NCBI GenBank assembly: GCA_026018925.1
Contig: JAKSZU010000003.1
Span: 10,007,236-10,071,235, forward strand
Direction: 5' to 3'
Source: Tupaia tana
Lineage: Eukaryota > Chordata > Mammalia > Scandentia > Tupaiidae
DNA length: 64,000 nucleotides
Part shown: piece after piece, positions 11,023 through 22,669 of the stretch
Layout: each line of letters begins with the position of its first letter
How positions within the stretch are numbered: the stretch's first letter is position 1
The notes under the pieces: generated by a model
Told to the model about the DNA's origin: nothing
Databases searched by the model: none
The model's input: the letters and a program-made list of their open reading frames with translations, nothing else
Program-made: the position numbers and the translations under genes

Positions 11023-11699
11023 ACAATTTGCATAGTGATTACTCTAAAATTTTTGCTATTGTTTGATTTTACAATGGATGAAGGAAAAATTCACATATGT
11101 CCCCAAAATGGCATTACTGGAAAAAGGAAACATACTATGTGGCTTTTGGACAGGCAAATTTCTGAATACAGTGTATAAAAAAATTAATATGCTTAGAAAG
11201 TTAAGTATTATTATACCACACCTTCTAATATAATATATGAATTTTAAAAAGCAGGAATATTCTTAGTATTTACCTTAACTTTTATTGGTCCATTTTTAAA
11301 AAACTGTTTCTATTTCAAATCAAATCAGGATTATAGAAAAGAGTCAGGAGATAGAGTGAATGAACAAAACAGAAAGAGAGAAGAAAAGGCTCAGCATACA
11401 TTCATAACTCCCGAGTTGTAAATTCTTATGGAAATATCCCCATTACATGAAAGAAAGATAGCTAAACTATAATTATTTAACAACAGGCAAGCATTTTAGA
11501 TTTTTGAAAATGCAAAGAACTTTTTCAGCAAGCCTAATGTTTGTAAAATCTCAATTTGATCCTAAGAATGGAATTTTAAAAATGGATTAGAAATGGGCTG
11601 CTAAAATGGATCTCAATAAATAAAAGTTATATTCAAAGAACAAAAAAAATTTCTAAAAATTAAATATGAAGTAGGTTACTTTTTAGTGTAACCACATAG

Positions 11700-11945
11700 C
11701 ATTCAGGAAGGACCAGATAACAGTGCAGGAAGTGATTTAGCTAAGGATTGAATCTGGGCTCTGGGCTCTGTGTATTGACGCTGTGACTTACCTGGACACG
11801 CTATGCCTAACTTCTTCATCCATAAATTATGGTGGTATTTGTTCCTATAACACTGAATGGTTTTTCAGATTAAAACTAATTTATGTATCTAGCACATAAT
11901 AAGTACTCTCTATAAATTAACTCCTATTGCTGTTATTATTATTGT
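11700..11945 (+). mobile_element. MIR (ancient mammalian SINE)
   Basis: Decayed but ordered similarity to MIR: the CTGTGACTTA-like core, CTTCTTCATCCATAAA, then TCTAGCACATAATAAGTACTCTC with a TATTATTATTG end. Ancient repeat shared by mammals. Confidence 0.8.
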
Positions 11946-12211
11946 GGATATAAATTAATATACACAGACTTGAAAGTCTTAGGATCCCAAACTTGTCCCT
12001 TATATATACCATTACAAAATCATTCAGAATTTTTTAGGAAAAAATAAGTATTATCCAAAGTAAACTATTTAAAATTGAACACTAAGTGCAATTTTTGAAA
12101 TAATGATAAAGCAATGGCTAAGAATAAAATGTATATTGAAAGAAAATTTCAGGAATATGCCTGAAATTCTAGATGACTATGAGAAAGTGAGGTCTGTAAA
12201 AGTATCAGGCC

Positions 12212-12398
12212 TGGGGACAGCAGGTGGCATGGTGATTAAGTGTACTGGATTCCCACATGACTGACCTTGGTTCACGTCTTGGACCCAGCGACTTGTTTTC
12301 TCATTTTCCCTCTCTCTTTCTCTCTGTCTTTCTCTGGTCAAATTAAATAAATAAATAAAAATAAAGTCAAATAAAGTAATTCTAAAAATAGGAAAAAG
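12212..12398 (+). mobile_element. Group-B SINE with TSD
   Basis: Short tRNA-derived element. The head GGGGACAGCAGGTGGCATGG leads into a CT-rich stretch and an AAATAAATAAATAAA/GTCAAATAAAGTAATTCT tail. An 11-bp direct repeat AGTATCAGGCC flanks it (12201-12211 and 12399-12409). Confidence 0.92.
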
Positions 12399-12409
12399 AG
12401 TATCAGGCC

Positions 12410-14580
12410 AAACACAGGGTATATGAATTGAAATACATATTTTCCAACTTCAAATCCTATCTAAGATTTTGAAATTACTATTATTTCAATTAACAAGAGA
12501 GAGAAAACAGTTGCTTACAATGATCCTAGTAAACATTAAAGTGATACTACTCCACCGAGACTAGAGCAGAGGTATTGATTATTCTCAGCAACAAAGGAGG
12601 AACCCTTTTGCAGAAGCAATATGTTGAGGAGAGGGAGGAGAGAAAAGAAACTTTCACAGTTTCAGCCTGGTCACAGAGAAGTTGTTAGGCTGTCAGAATT
12701 CTAACTCCACAAATAGATGCTGCTCAAATATTCAAGTTCATGAGAGGATTTTCACTTGAAAAAAAATCTAAGATTAAGGTGGACAGTGTTGAGTCTAATC
12801 AATATGGCTACTCCAAGTAGAACACCTACAGCAGGCTTCAGAGACGAGGTATTGTTCCCTAATAACCAGTCCACAGTTTGTAGTTCACCATTAAGGGTGT
12901 GTTTTGTTGCAAAATACTATGAGCCATAACAAAAAGACTGTAAAGTGCATTTATGAAAGATAGTCTGTATGCAAAGACTAGCTTTAGATTTTGTTAACAC
13001 ATATCATTTGATTTGATAGAACTTAGCGTATTATCTAAATTATATAGGCTAAAGCAGAATTTGGTGAATTGTCTGTGAAATTTGTGACCTGAGGAGCCAG
13101 GCTGTGAAAAGGCTCAATTTACAGTTGTATATGTGCTATTCCAGCACTTAAAGCAGATTACGTGATGCTCCATGTGGACTTTGCTTATCAGGCGTGTCCT
13201 TAAACTATGCTTCCAGTGATGGTATCATTTACATTGTGCATCACAGGCAATGGGGTGGTATTTATTCCCCAGCAGGGGATCGGTGAGTTCACAAAAAGTA
13301 TTTGGGCTACTGAAAGTCAAGAGTTCAATACATAAATTCATTTCAAGGGAAGGAGGGTGAGGGGAAAGGTAGATGGGAGATGGATAGGAAGGACAACTGG
13401 ACAGAACCAAGGATGCAAAAGTAAAGCAAGAGCCTTCATTCTGAACACAATTTCTGTGTGTGGCACAGGGTAGAAATCACTTGGACTTGAGAATCATGTC
13501 TCTGTCTGAGACTTGTTCTTGGAATAGGGCCTTTCAAATCTTATCGGAAGCAAGTGAGTATAGAGATGTGTATTGACAGTGAAAACAACCGTCATGACCA
13601 CTGGATTTCAGTCTCGGTGTACTAGTTGACTCTAAATAGTCATGGGCTAGGGGTATGACATTTTGTTCAGGTACTGAAGAAGACATAAATCTGTGTGTAA
13701 ATAGCAGTGGTAAATAAAATGATAAAGGATTTGCAAAATTTCCTTTCCTCCTAGGAGTGGAAAAGAGGGAATTGCTGATTCAAAACAACCATCTTTTGTC
13801 AAAGTGGCACTAGAAAAATTTTGCAGAGCTGCTCCAAGTCTGCTTAATGTTGACACACATTCTCTTAGGGCTACCTGAATTCGTTGCCTGAGAGTGCCCA
13901 TGAAAACCAACTTTCAGAATATTTTGAGACCGACAGTGATGAATTTTATGTAGACATGCATGGGAAGATGCAGTATTGTATTCTTTAGGATAAAAGATGG
14001 ATTTAGATATCAGCAGACAAGCTTGCCTAAATTGCCAATTTCTAAACAAAATTCTGCACCTCACTGTAATAATAAAAAAAAAATATTCAATTTGGTTGGA
14101 AATAGGCACAGGAACTTAAGAAGAAGTAAACTCATCTAGTAGAATTCACTGTATTTGTTTTTTCCTTGGCTGATCAAAGGCTTGCAATCTGCCTCATCCT
14201 CAAGATAGTTTTTCAGAACCATGATCAACCATAGTATCTACAGTTGACTTAAGGAGGAAAAAAATTCCATTCAGAAGGTGTTGGTGCTGGTGAAGGAAGA
14301 ATTGTGTACTCCGGTAATATTGGATATGAACGCTGGTGCTCCATGATCGGTCCAGATAGGAACAGGCTGGTTTCTGAGGTGTAGTTTTCTTCATTGTAAA
14401 TGCCTTTCTGGACACTTAGCAGATTGGCAAGCATAAAGTTATTTGTAATGGAGATCATGGAAAATCAAAAAATCAGCTTTTCATCAGTAGCAACATTAAT
14501 GATAATGAATAGAAGTTAAGAAAACTCACCATGTAGAATAAACATCATAAACGCTCACTGCATTTTAGGAAATGGCTTCT
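12410..14580. other. Unique flank, no feature recognised
   Basis: About 2.2 kb of mixed-composition unique DNA. Short open frames occur on both strands but show no codon pattern or family similarity. Confidence 0.45.
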
Positions 14581-14940
14581 GTCTTAGTCGATTTGGGGCT
14601 GCTATAACAAAAATATCATAACATGGGTGGTTATGAATAAGGAACATTTCTTGCAGTTGCTGAAGTTGAAGAGTTCAAGAACAAGGGAGATTTGGTGTCT
14701 GACGGAGGCTGGTTCCTTGTTCTCAGTGCCTTCCAGCTGTGCCCTAACTTGGTGGAAGTACAAGATGCTCTCTGGGACCTCTTTCATCAGGGAACTAATC
14801 CCATTTATGAGGGTTCTGCCCTCGCATCTAATCACTACCCAATGGCCCCATCCCCTAATATCATCATGTTAGAAGTTAGGATTTCAATATGTGAATGGTG
14901 TTGGTGGGGCAGGGGTGGACAAAAACATTGAGATCACAGC
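14581..14940 (-). mobile_element. MLT1-type LTR (ERVL-MaLR), antisense
   Basis: Starts GTCTTAGTCGATTTGGGG CTGCTATAACA and passes the blocks TGGGTGG, GAACTAATCCCATTTATGAGG, TCTAATCACTACCC, GGCCCCATCCCCTAATA and ATTTCAATATGTGAATG. These are the reverse complement of MLT1 LTR landmarks in the right order. Solo LTR, old. Confidence 0.88.
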
Positions 14941-17900
14941 GGTTTCCGTGTTCAATTCCTTCTTCTCATGCCATATGATATGATACTTGCTTGTTGAATA
15001 CCTGAACCTCTAAGATTCTCAGTGTTTTCCTTGAGTATTTCTTAGACTTTGATCTTCCACTTTCTTCTTATTAGTTTTTAATATGCTAGCCCTACTGACA
15101 GAGTTGAATGACATTAGACAGCATCTGAGAACAACCCAGGGATTAGATTGAGCTCAGTCTTCAGGAAAGCCATGGCACATCATACAGCATCCAGAACAAT
15201 TATTATGGAGAATCTGGACTTTACAAGTACAAAACAAACAGGATAACAAAGAAACATTCATTGTTCACACAGTAGAGGTTGATATAACTGATGTGAAACT
15301 GGAGATTCCTAAGAATATTCTTTTTATTCTACCCAAGAAGGCAGGTGGATTTAAATCTCTGCACAGATTTATTTCCTATGTCCTCAATTGGTAGTGGTGA
15401 AGGTATGTGACTTGAAAGACTTGGTGGTTCTAAGTACTGCCTAAATGCTTTTAGCTCGTTTGTGTAGTTACCACCACAACATTTAACCTAACGTCCATAG
15501 TTCATAGTGTTCCTAATTTTGTGTAAAGATACCCCACCTCTTCAGGCAACAGGAAGTGGAAAAAATCTCTTTTACTTAGACAGAGTTGAAGACAATTATG
15601 GACCCTATAGTTGCCTTTACATCAACAATATAAAACCAGTAATAAATTCTACTTCCGTTGGTCCATGTGATGACTGTAAAATAAATTTTGGAGATGGCTG
15701 TAACCATAATTCTCAGTATAAATCTGTTTAATTTTTTAAAAAGTTTTTCTCATGAATACATAAATATTAAAGTTTCCCTGTTATATGAGTTTTACCAAAT
15801 ATCTGTGTTATTACTATTTAATGATTACCAAGGTAGTTTTATGTGATAATATAATAATTAATGACATCTTGTTCTACTGAAGTGCCTGTTTTATTATGTT
15901 TAGTCAGGAATGGGAAAAAGTGAGAGAAGATTTTGTTTTTATTTTATATCTTGTGTAAGAGCATTTCTAATATGTGTGTTTACATACCTGCTTTAACATG
16001 TTGAGCATATTGAACCTGATTTAATTTTTTTAAGAATTCATTAATTTAATAATTCACTCTCTCATTTTAATTTCACATACTATAGTTGAGGGTAGCTATG
16101 AGATTGGAATTTTCCTGATTTCTCAGTGTGATATTCTTTTAAATTTGCTTTTCTCAGATCTCATCTTTTTAAGTCCCCAAGGTCCCATGCAACAAGTTGA
16201 GACTGAATTAGCCATCACATAGACTGTAACTTTCCTCTCCTGAGAAGACAGTGGGGAGTGAAGGGCTGAGGAGAGATCTGTGGAAGAGACTAGCTCTATG
16301 AAAGACCCTGGAGGCAGACTGATCTAATTTAGTTAATCACTGTGTGTGTGTGTGTGTGTGTGTGTGCGTGCACGCATGTGTCAGTTGCACAATTCCAGTG
16401 ACCAAGAATTACCAAAATACTAGACAGTAATAGTAGACAATTTAGTACTGTTTTACTTGTATTCCTTTGGACTAGCACAAATGGTAGCTACTTGTGGAAG
16501 CCTAAGACTATTTCCCAAAAAGCAACTTCAAATCATACCACACCTATGCTATGTTAACACTTCCAATGTATGTCCTTTTCCTAAGTACCAAATGCAGAAG
16601 ACAATACTGATTTATTGTGAATTTGAAGTAATAATTGTTTGAAACTATAAAGGTCGTGGTCTGACCCGTTGGCATTTACATTCTGCACTCTTTTGTTTCT
16701 TACTATGAAATACCGAATGAGGAATCAAAAATAATTTAACAGATTTCGCATTTAGAGTTGCTGAAATAATTTAGCTGTAACTCTTTTTATTTCTGAGGTA
16801 AAGTGTGAATGTGTGTGTATGAAATGGACTTGCATCCAGTGCTTGTAGGCCTTGGTCATTTTGCTCATTGTTTTAGATATAATCTATAAATATGCTTCAC
16901 ATTTAATAAAGAATAAGTATGCTTATATGCTAACTCCCAAGTACTCTTGCAATGTATAATACACTTTTCACAGTTATGCAATTTCATAGTAATAGCCACT
17001 ATCTACTTTTAACACATTGGAGACATAACAACACTCATTTTTAGAATTTATAATGTCTAGAATTAAGGAGAAGATCTTTCTCCATCTTAATTTTTAAATT
17101 CACGTACTGTGGAAGTGTTGCCTGCAGTCCTACCAGGGTGAGTAACCAGGACACATCAAGAAACTTTCCTGTTCTCTATCCTGCTAAAATCTGTTCCTTA
17201 CAGTTCACCAGATGCTGAGAGGGATGGCTTGGGATAGGAATGACTTAAATTCATTTTCAGTAGACACTTGATAAAGAATTCCTGATTGGTTAAAATGCAG
17301 CTCTTGTTCCAAGTCATTAGTTAACACATGCAATTAATGTGTCTACTATTAAGACAAACGTCTCTCAATTGTATTGACCAAGGAACTGTACAGACTTTTT
17401 TTGATGCTTGTTTTTCTCCTTCTGACAGGACAACAAAACAAAACAAAACAAACAAAGAAACAAAAAATGTAGGGAAACTTCAGCCTAAGATAATCAACTT
17501 CCTCCTAGAATAATCAACCCGCCTAAGATAATAAACTCTGGTGCAGAGCCTCCTTAAATAGGACGATGAGCATATCAAAAATGAAACTGAAAACGTAACA
17601 AGATGTTTGCGACCTCACAAGTGTGTTTGCGAAGACCCAACGTCATGGTACGTAGTCAGCCTGTGACTGCATGTTCTCTCGACCTCCCACCAGAGATACA
17701 GATGCCCCATGGAATACACAGCACAATCTATTCTGCCCTTTCTGTCTCATACATCCTGACATCCTTGACAGGACTTTGCTTGCCATTTATCATTCAACAA
17801 GAAACACAGTAAGGGCAAGGAGAGAAGTAGGATTAAAAAAAGAAAAGGAACACACAGTGAGATTCCTCCTCAGCTCGCCTCTTGTGGAAATGGCTTCAGC

Positions 17901-18420
17901 ATGATTCTCACTCGGCCTGACCTATGTCTAACATACCCTGTTCACAAAAACCCACCGTTTTAGAGTGCATAAGGGTTCTAGCCAGAAAGGTCCCAAAGTG
18001 CCCAATAGAAAATAAAATAGGATTTTATACAATTGAATTCAAATTTGAAAAGGGGATAAAACTTCCTTGCCTTCAGTGGTGGAAATAAGTAAGGCAGTTG
18101 TGCGCTACTGCTCTGCGGAACATTTTACGACGTGCATCGAGTGATCTGACGGCTATCGTCTTTACAGTCAGACGGGGCAGTCTGGGCCACATGCCTGCGG
18201 GATTCTCGACATGAAGAAGGCTCAAGAATTCTTTTCTCAAATTTTAGTTTCTCAGCTGAATCCTGCCTTCCCGTCACTGCATTAGAAAATAACTCAAAAT
18301 CTGACAAAACTGCATCACAGTAATCAACAAGCTAATTTACTCTAGAATACTCTGGAAAGAATTATACAGAAAGAAATTTACGAACTTCCCACCTTATAAG
18401 ACTTCAGAGACAAAATAGTG
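14941..18420. other. Unique flank, mostly unannotated
   Basis: Contains the TG microsatellite at 16341-16366 and an AAAAC repeat near 17430-17450. The rest is unique. The 17500-18300 part has more CpG than its surroundings and is commented on in the findings. No coding pattern could be supported. Confidence 0.45.
16341..16366. repeat. (TG)n microsatellite
   Basis: About thirteen TG units, then a GCGTGCACGC alternating purine-pyrimidine end. Confidence 0.95.
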
Positions 18421-18442
18421 TATGATTGTTATTTTGAGGGGA

Positions 18443-18466
18443 AGAGAGAGAGAGAGAGAGAGAGAT
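18443..18466. repeat. (GA)n microsatellite
   Basis: Uninterrupted GA run of about twelve units. Confidence 0.95.
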
Positions 18467-18668
18467 GGATATTTCAATTTCTCTCCAATCAGAGAGAAGA
18501 AGAAAGTTACCCAAATAATGACATAATCAGGCTTTCATTTACTTCTGTTAAAGGAAGATTCTCCTCTGATCTTTGACCTGGTTAGGGTGAGCAGGGGTTG
18601 CTAATAAAAGGAAGACATTTAAGGAAAAGTAACAGTATTCTATTTCTCATTTTATAGCAAATAACTGT

Positions 18669-18862
18669 GGGGCTGGCAGGAGGCATGGTGGTTAAGGGCG
18701 CTGGACTCCCACATGGCCAACTGTGGTTCAAGTCCTGGACCTGGTGGCTTGCTTTCTCGCTTTATCTCTCTCTCTCTCCCCACCCCATTCTAGTCAAATT
18801 AAAATACAATAAGTAAATAAAGTTAAATGAAATAATTCTTTAAAATAAATAAATAAATATAA
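18669..18862 (+). mobile_element. Group-B SINE with TSD
   Basis: Head GGGGCTGGCAGGAGGCATGG with B-box GGTTCAAGTCC, CT tract, and an AATTAAAATACAATAAGTA/AAATAAATAAATA tail. Flanked by similar direct repeats, AATAACTGT on the left and AAGTAACTGT on the right. Confidence 0.9.
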
Positions 18863-19490
18863 GTAACTGTAATGAAAAAAACAAAAACAAGCAAACAAAA
18901 GACCAGCAGAGCATGATGCAATTTGGATAAGCCTTGAAACTTTAATCCCTGAATTCAGACTGTGAGCTCATCTTCCATAGTCTCTGTAACATTAAGTACA
19001 CAAAAGCGGTGGGCTACGACTAGGCAGGAGTAAAAGTGCTTTACATCTTGCTTACTTTGGATGCCAAAGAATAACATTATTCTTGTCTTAAAGAATGTTA
19101 GAGCTTTAACATATCAGAAACAAAAACTTTAAACAGAAACAGAAACATTAAATTGAAACATTAAATCAACTTCTGTACTTTTTTCACATAGTAATAACGA
19201 ATTTGGAGAATGATCTTCAATATAACATTTATTAAAACATTATAAAGGTTTCAAAAATGTTAATATTTAAATTAACCCCCAAATTATAATCATGAATAGC
19301 ACTTATTATTTTAAAAATCCTTAGAGAAGGAGTCAAAGGAAGAAGAGAAGTTAAAACCTAAAAGCTTTTTTAAAAAAGTAATTTATGGTTCATAGTCCCA
19401 TAGCTGGCAGAGTACGTAAGAACAATGTCAAAGGCTGGTTTTAAGGAGAAAAATAAAATGGAGTGATTCTTTTTTCTTTACTCTATCAGG
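18863..19490. other. Unique AT-rich flank
   Basis: Nothing recognised beyond short A-rich stretches. Confidence 0.45.
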
Positions 19491-19510
19491 AAAGACTGGT
19501 AATGAATGAG

Positions 19511-19762
19511 GGAACCAGCAGTTAGCATAATAGCTATGTCGCTGGACTCCCACGTGATCGACCATGATTCACGTCCAGGACCCAGTGGCTTAAAACTCAC
19601 GCCAGGCACGTGTGCGTGCGTGCCCAAGATCCCTAGAGGTGAATGGAGGAGAAGGGATTGCGGCGTGACCATCCCCCCTGGGGGGTGATTTCTTGCTTTC
19701 TGTCTCTATGTCTCTCTCTGTCTGTCTGCCGAGCGCACGTGCCCTATAGCGAAAAAAAAAAA
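19511..19762 (+). mobile_element. Young full-length group-A SINE with near-perfect 20-bp TSD
   Basis: Reads from GGAACCAGCAGTTAG through the tRNA-related head, the CCCAAGATCCC block, the C6-T-G6 palindrome, the CT tract and GCCCTATAGCG, ending in an A run. AAAGACTGGTAATGAATGAG at 19491-19510 recurs at 19763-19782 with one change (G to A), the hallmark of L1-driven insertion. Confidence 0.97.
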
Positions 19763-20269
19763 AAAGACTGATAATGAATGAGAATATTTTGTAATTACCC
19801 AGGAAAGCAAATAATGCCTGGTTAATCCAAAATGTATCATGAAACCATGGCCTAGTCAAATTCTGTTTCATTTTTTCCCAAACACTCTCTCCTATGCCAG
19901 GAAAAAATAATGTACAAGCTGCATTATTTACATTCAAAATAAAAATAAATTTAAATATTGTAATGAAAAGCAATGTTCTAATTTGGATAACAAGCTTTAT
20001 TTAATAGGAAAAGTCACTAAAAAAACTGGCACTTCTTTTTCAACACTGAATGTTAATATCTGGACTTCTAAAAATTGGCAACATGGAAGCTTTTTTCTAA
20101 TTTTGCAACAAATACATTTTGCATAGCATTGCAGAGTCCATGAAATACATTTAAATTATGCTCATTTCACTCTTGAAACACTATTTCCAATTCCATTAAA
20201 CTGTTTGGGAAAAAGAAAATCAGGTAAAATGAGTGATGCAAATATCCCATTTGAAGCTTTATTCCTTCT

Positions 20270-20410
20270 TTCATAAATAGTCTATGAATATTTAGTGAGT
20301 TCTTCCCAAGAGCTAGGCACTGTTCTAGGTGTTGGTTAAAAATCGATGGACAAGACTGATTAAATGCCTGTCTTCTAGGGCTTACATCATTATGGGGTGG
20401 TATGAAATAT
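20270..20410. mobile_element. L2-like remnant
   Basis: The run AGAGCTAGGCACTGTTCTAGGTG, then GACAAGACTGATTAAATGCCTG and GGGCTTACATCATTATGGGG, follows the order of a common L2-type segment. Very old; family assignment tentative. Confidence 0.55.
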
Positions 20411-21315
20411 TATGCAGTGATAAGTGATTTGTTTAAAATAAAATTTTGGGATCCAGAGCCTGGTGGACTCGTGCAGACCGAAAGATAAATTCAGACTTGT
20501 GGAGGCAATTTTCAAGTTGAAACGCAGAGAAGAAGGACTCAAGAATAGGAAGATTTGAAGAGAAGCACATTTTATTTATTTGCTTTGATTTTGTTTTTGC
20601 TGGCATGGAAATGAGTTTAGTGTTACTGTGACTCTGATAGTTGGGGTAGCGGCCAATCAGGAAGCAGGAAAGGAGTAGATGTAGAGGTTTTCCGGATAAA
20701 TAGGAGCCAGATAGGAAGCTAGATTAGGAAGGAGAGAAACGCATTGACCATTGACAAAGGCCTTTATAGTCAGGTGAGAGATAAGAGTAGTGTGGACCAC
20801 TATGATTCTAATGGAAGTGGAGAGAAACGGATGCTGGGGTGAAATTTGGAAGTCAGGGTCAATGGAACCTGCTAATGAATTAGATGTAGATAGAAGTCAG
20901 CTATGCCTGCTATTTTTATGTACTTATTTTACATTTTTTATTACCACTCCTGCTGGTGCATCGTGATCACACTGAAATGAGAAGGACGGGGACAGAAGAA
21001 TTGAAAAGTAGTATTCTCTTCTGGGAAACAAAAATTTGTGAACTTGTGATGCCCATGAGAAATTCTGAGAAATTCAGGTTTGGATGTAAGGTTGTTAACA
21101 TTTACGTGGTCTACACTTTCTGACAGACATAAAAAAATTCGGAATAATTACATGAAATGGCCTGAGAAGAATGTGGATGTTGAGGAGTGAAGGAATATAG
21201 GAATGGAGTTTCATAAAATTCCAGTATTTAGAGGGGAGGCAGCAATGGTGATTAAGAAAGAATGGCTAAGGGCTAGGGAAAAAAAAATGGAAGGTTTTGT
21301 GTGACAAAAATGGAG
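20411..21315. other. Unique flank
   Basis: Purine-rich unique DNA with no recognised gene or repeat. Confidence 0.4.
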
Positions 21316-21317
21316 AA

Positions 21318-21510
21318 AAGAGGACTGACCCTGTGGTGCACAAATTCCACGTGGTAACCGAGGTTCAAATCCCTGGCCTAGTTGGCTTGAAACAAGTCAG
21401 GTACACGTGGGAGTGTCCAAGATGTAACAGGCTTGAGGAGGAAAGGATTATGACATGACCAGGCCAGAGAGAGAGTGTGCTCTTCTTTCTCATTAATAAA
21501 AAGGAAAATT
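21318..21510 (+). mobile_element. Old group-A-like SINE
   Basis: Sense copy: GGACTGACCCTGTGGTGC head, B-box-like GAGGTTCAAATCCC, then GTCCAAGATG and a shortened GAGA/CTTCTTTCTC tail. Decayed, no TSD found. Confidence 0.65.
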
Positions 21511-21608
21511 AATGAAAGAGAGGAAGCATTTGGAAATTGAGAGTATGCATTAAACTTACTTTGATCTAACACTTATCATGCCATGTTTTACTAGCATTCT
21601 TCTCTCTC

Positions 21609-21628
21609 TGCCACTAGAAAGCGCCCTC
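21609..21628 (+). promoter_or_regulatory. Possible CTCF site
   Basis: CTGCCACTAGAAAGCGCCCT resembles the CTCF core (CCACTAG followed by GGCGC) but has AA where two consensus positions usually hold other bases. Weak to moderate match. Confidence 0.35.
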
Positions 21629-22086
21629 CTCACTTTTTTTTCCAGTAATGCTAATGGTCACAGAGTATTTCAGTGGTGGATAAAAAAGCTACCTTTACTA
21701 GGGCATTTATGGTGACATTTCCTCTCCAGCTCTGAGAGTGCGTGTGGTGTGCACAGGCAAAAAATAGCTTCTTTGTCAACTATCGAAACATGTACAGTGG
21801 GGATGCACCCACTGGAGGGTGGATGCCCTCTTCATGCCTTGGTGTACATAATTATCCCTCAGACTGAGGTTATTTTTGACCCAAGAGGAAAATACCCTGT
21901 TGATCAGAGGAGCCAGCACTCTGGTTGCAGAACAGGAGGAAGCATGAGATTACACTCATGTCAGCATAGCACATTCCCACCTTTGTAGGTCGTAGGAATG
22001 CTTTTGAAAAGCCACACTCTAAATTAGTGTCTAGACAGGTTCCGCTATGGTTCTTAGTGATTGTTAGAGCAGCCATATGTAGGGAG

Positions 22087-22668
22087 TATAATGGGCTGGA
22101 TCGTGTCCTGTCAAAAGTCATATGTGGAAGTTCTCACCCTCAGTGCTTGAAAATGGTATTTGTTAATAAAGGCTTTAAAGAGGTACTTCCCTTCAAATGA
22201 GCTAAGGTAGGTTCTAACTTTCTTAGAGGAAAATCTAGAGGACAAACCATGAGAAGACACAGGGAGTAGAGAGGCATCTACAAGATAACGAGAGAGGCTA
22301 CAGAAGAAACTAACCCTGCTGACACTTTGATCTTGGACTTCTGGCCCTCAGGACTGTGAGAGAATAAAATTCTGTTCTTGTTTTAAAAAAATGTCTTCGG
22401 AGAGAGTGAAAAGAGTCAGACAAAGAGAGAGAGATATCTCCACCAGTGTTTCCATGCCACAATCCACTCCCAGTCTCTGTCTCAGCTGGCTCGAGTCATG
22501 GGCACACCCACACCTCAGGTGCTCAGAGAAGTCCCAAGATGCGAACCCAGGACCTTTCCCATGTGAGCCCACTGCATTACCCCTCTGCCACTACTAGGTC
22601 CAAATTTTGGTTATTTAAATCATCCAGTCCGTGGTGTTTTGGTTTGGCAGTCCTAGCAAACTGATAAC
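22087..22668 (+). mobile_element. MLT1-type LTR (ERVL-MaLR) interrupted by a SINE
   Basis: The left part runs from about 22087 (CCTGTCAAAAGTCATATGTGG) through GGACAAACCATGAGAAGAC and CTTTGATCTTGGACTTCTGG to GTGAGAGAATAAAATTCTG. The right part (GTTATTTAAATCATCCAGTC, GTGGTGTTTTGG, GCAGTCCTAGCAAACTGATA) is the expected LTR end. The two halves are split by the SINE at 22383-22603. Confidence 0.85.
22383..22603 (-). mobile_element. Group-C SINE nested in the MLT1 LTR
   Basis: Antisense: A/T run at the junction, GAGAGAGTGAAAAGAG, CCACAATCCACTCCCAG block and the tRNA-like head ending TCTGCCACTACTAGGTCC. It breaks the LTR between AATAAAATTCTG and the final GTTATTTAAATC segment. Confidence 0.8.
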
Positions 22669-22669
22669 A

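Noticed and set aside
14627..14931. Overlapping open frames at 14.6-14.9 kb
   Set aside because: The segment is an antisense MLT1 LTR; the frames are incidental.
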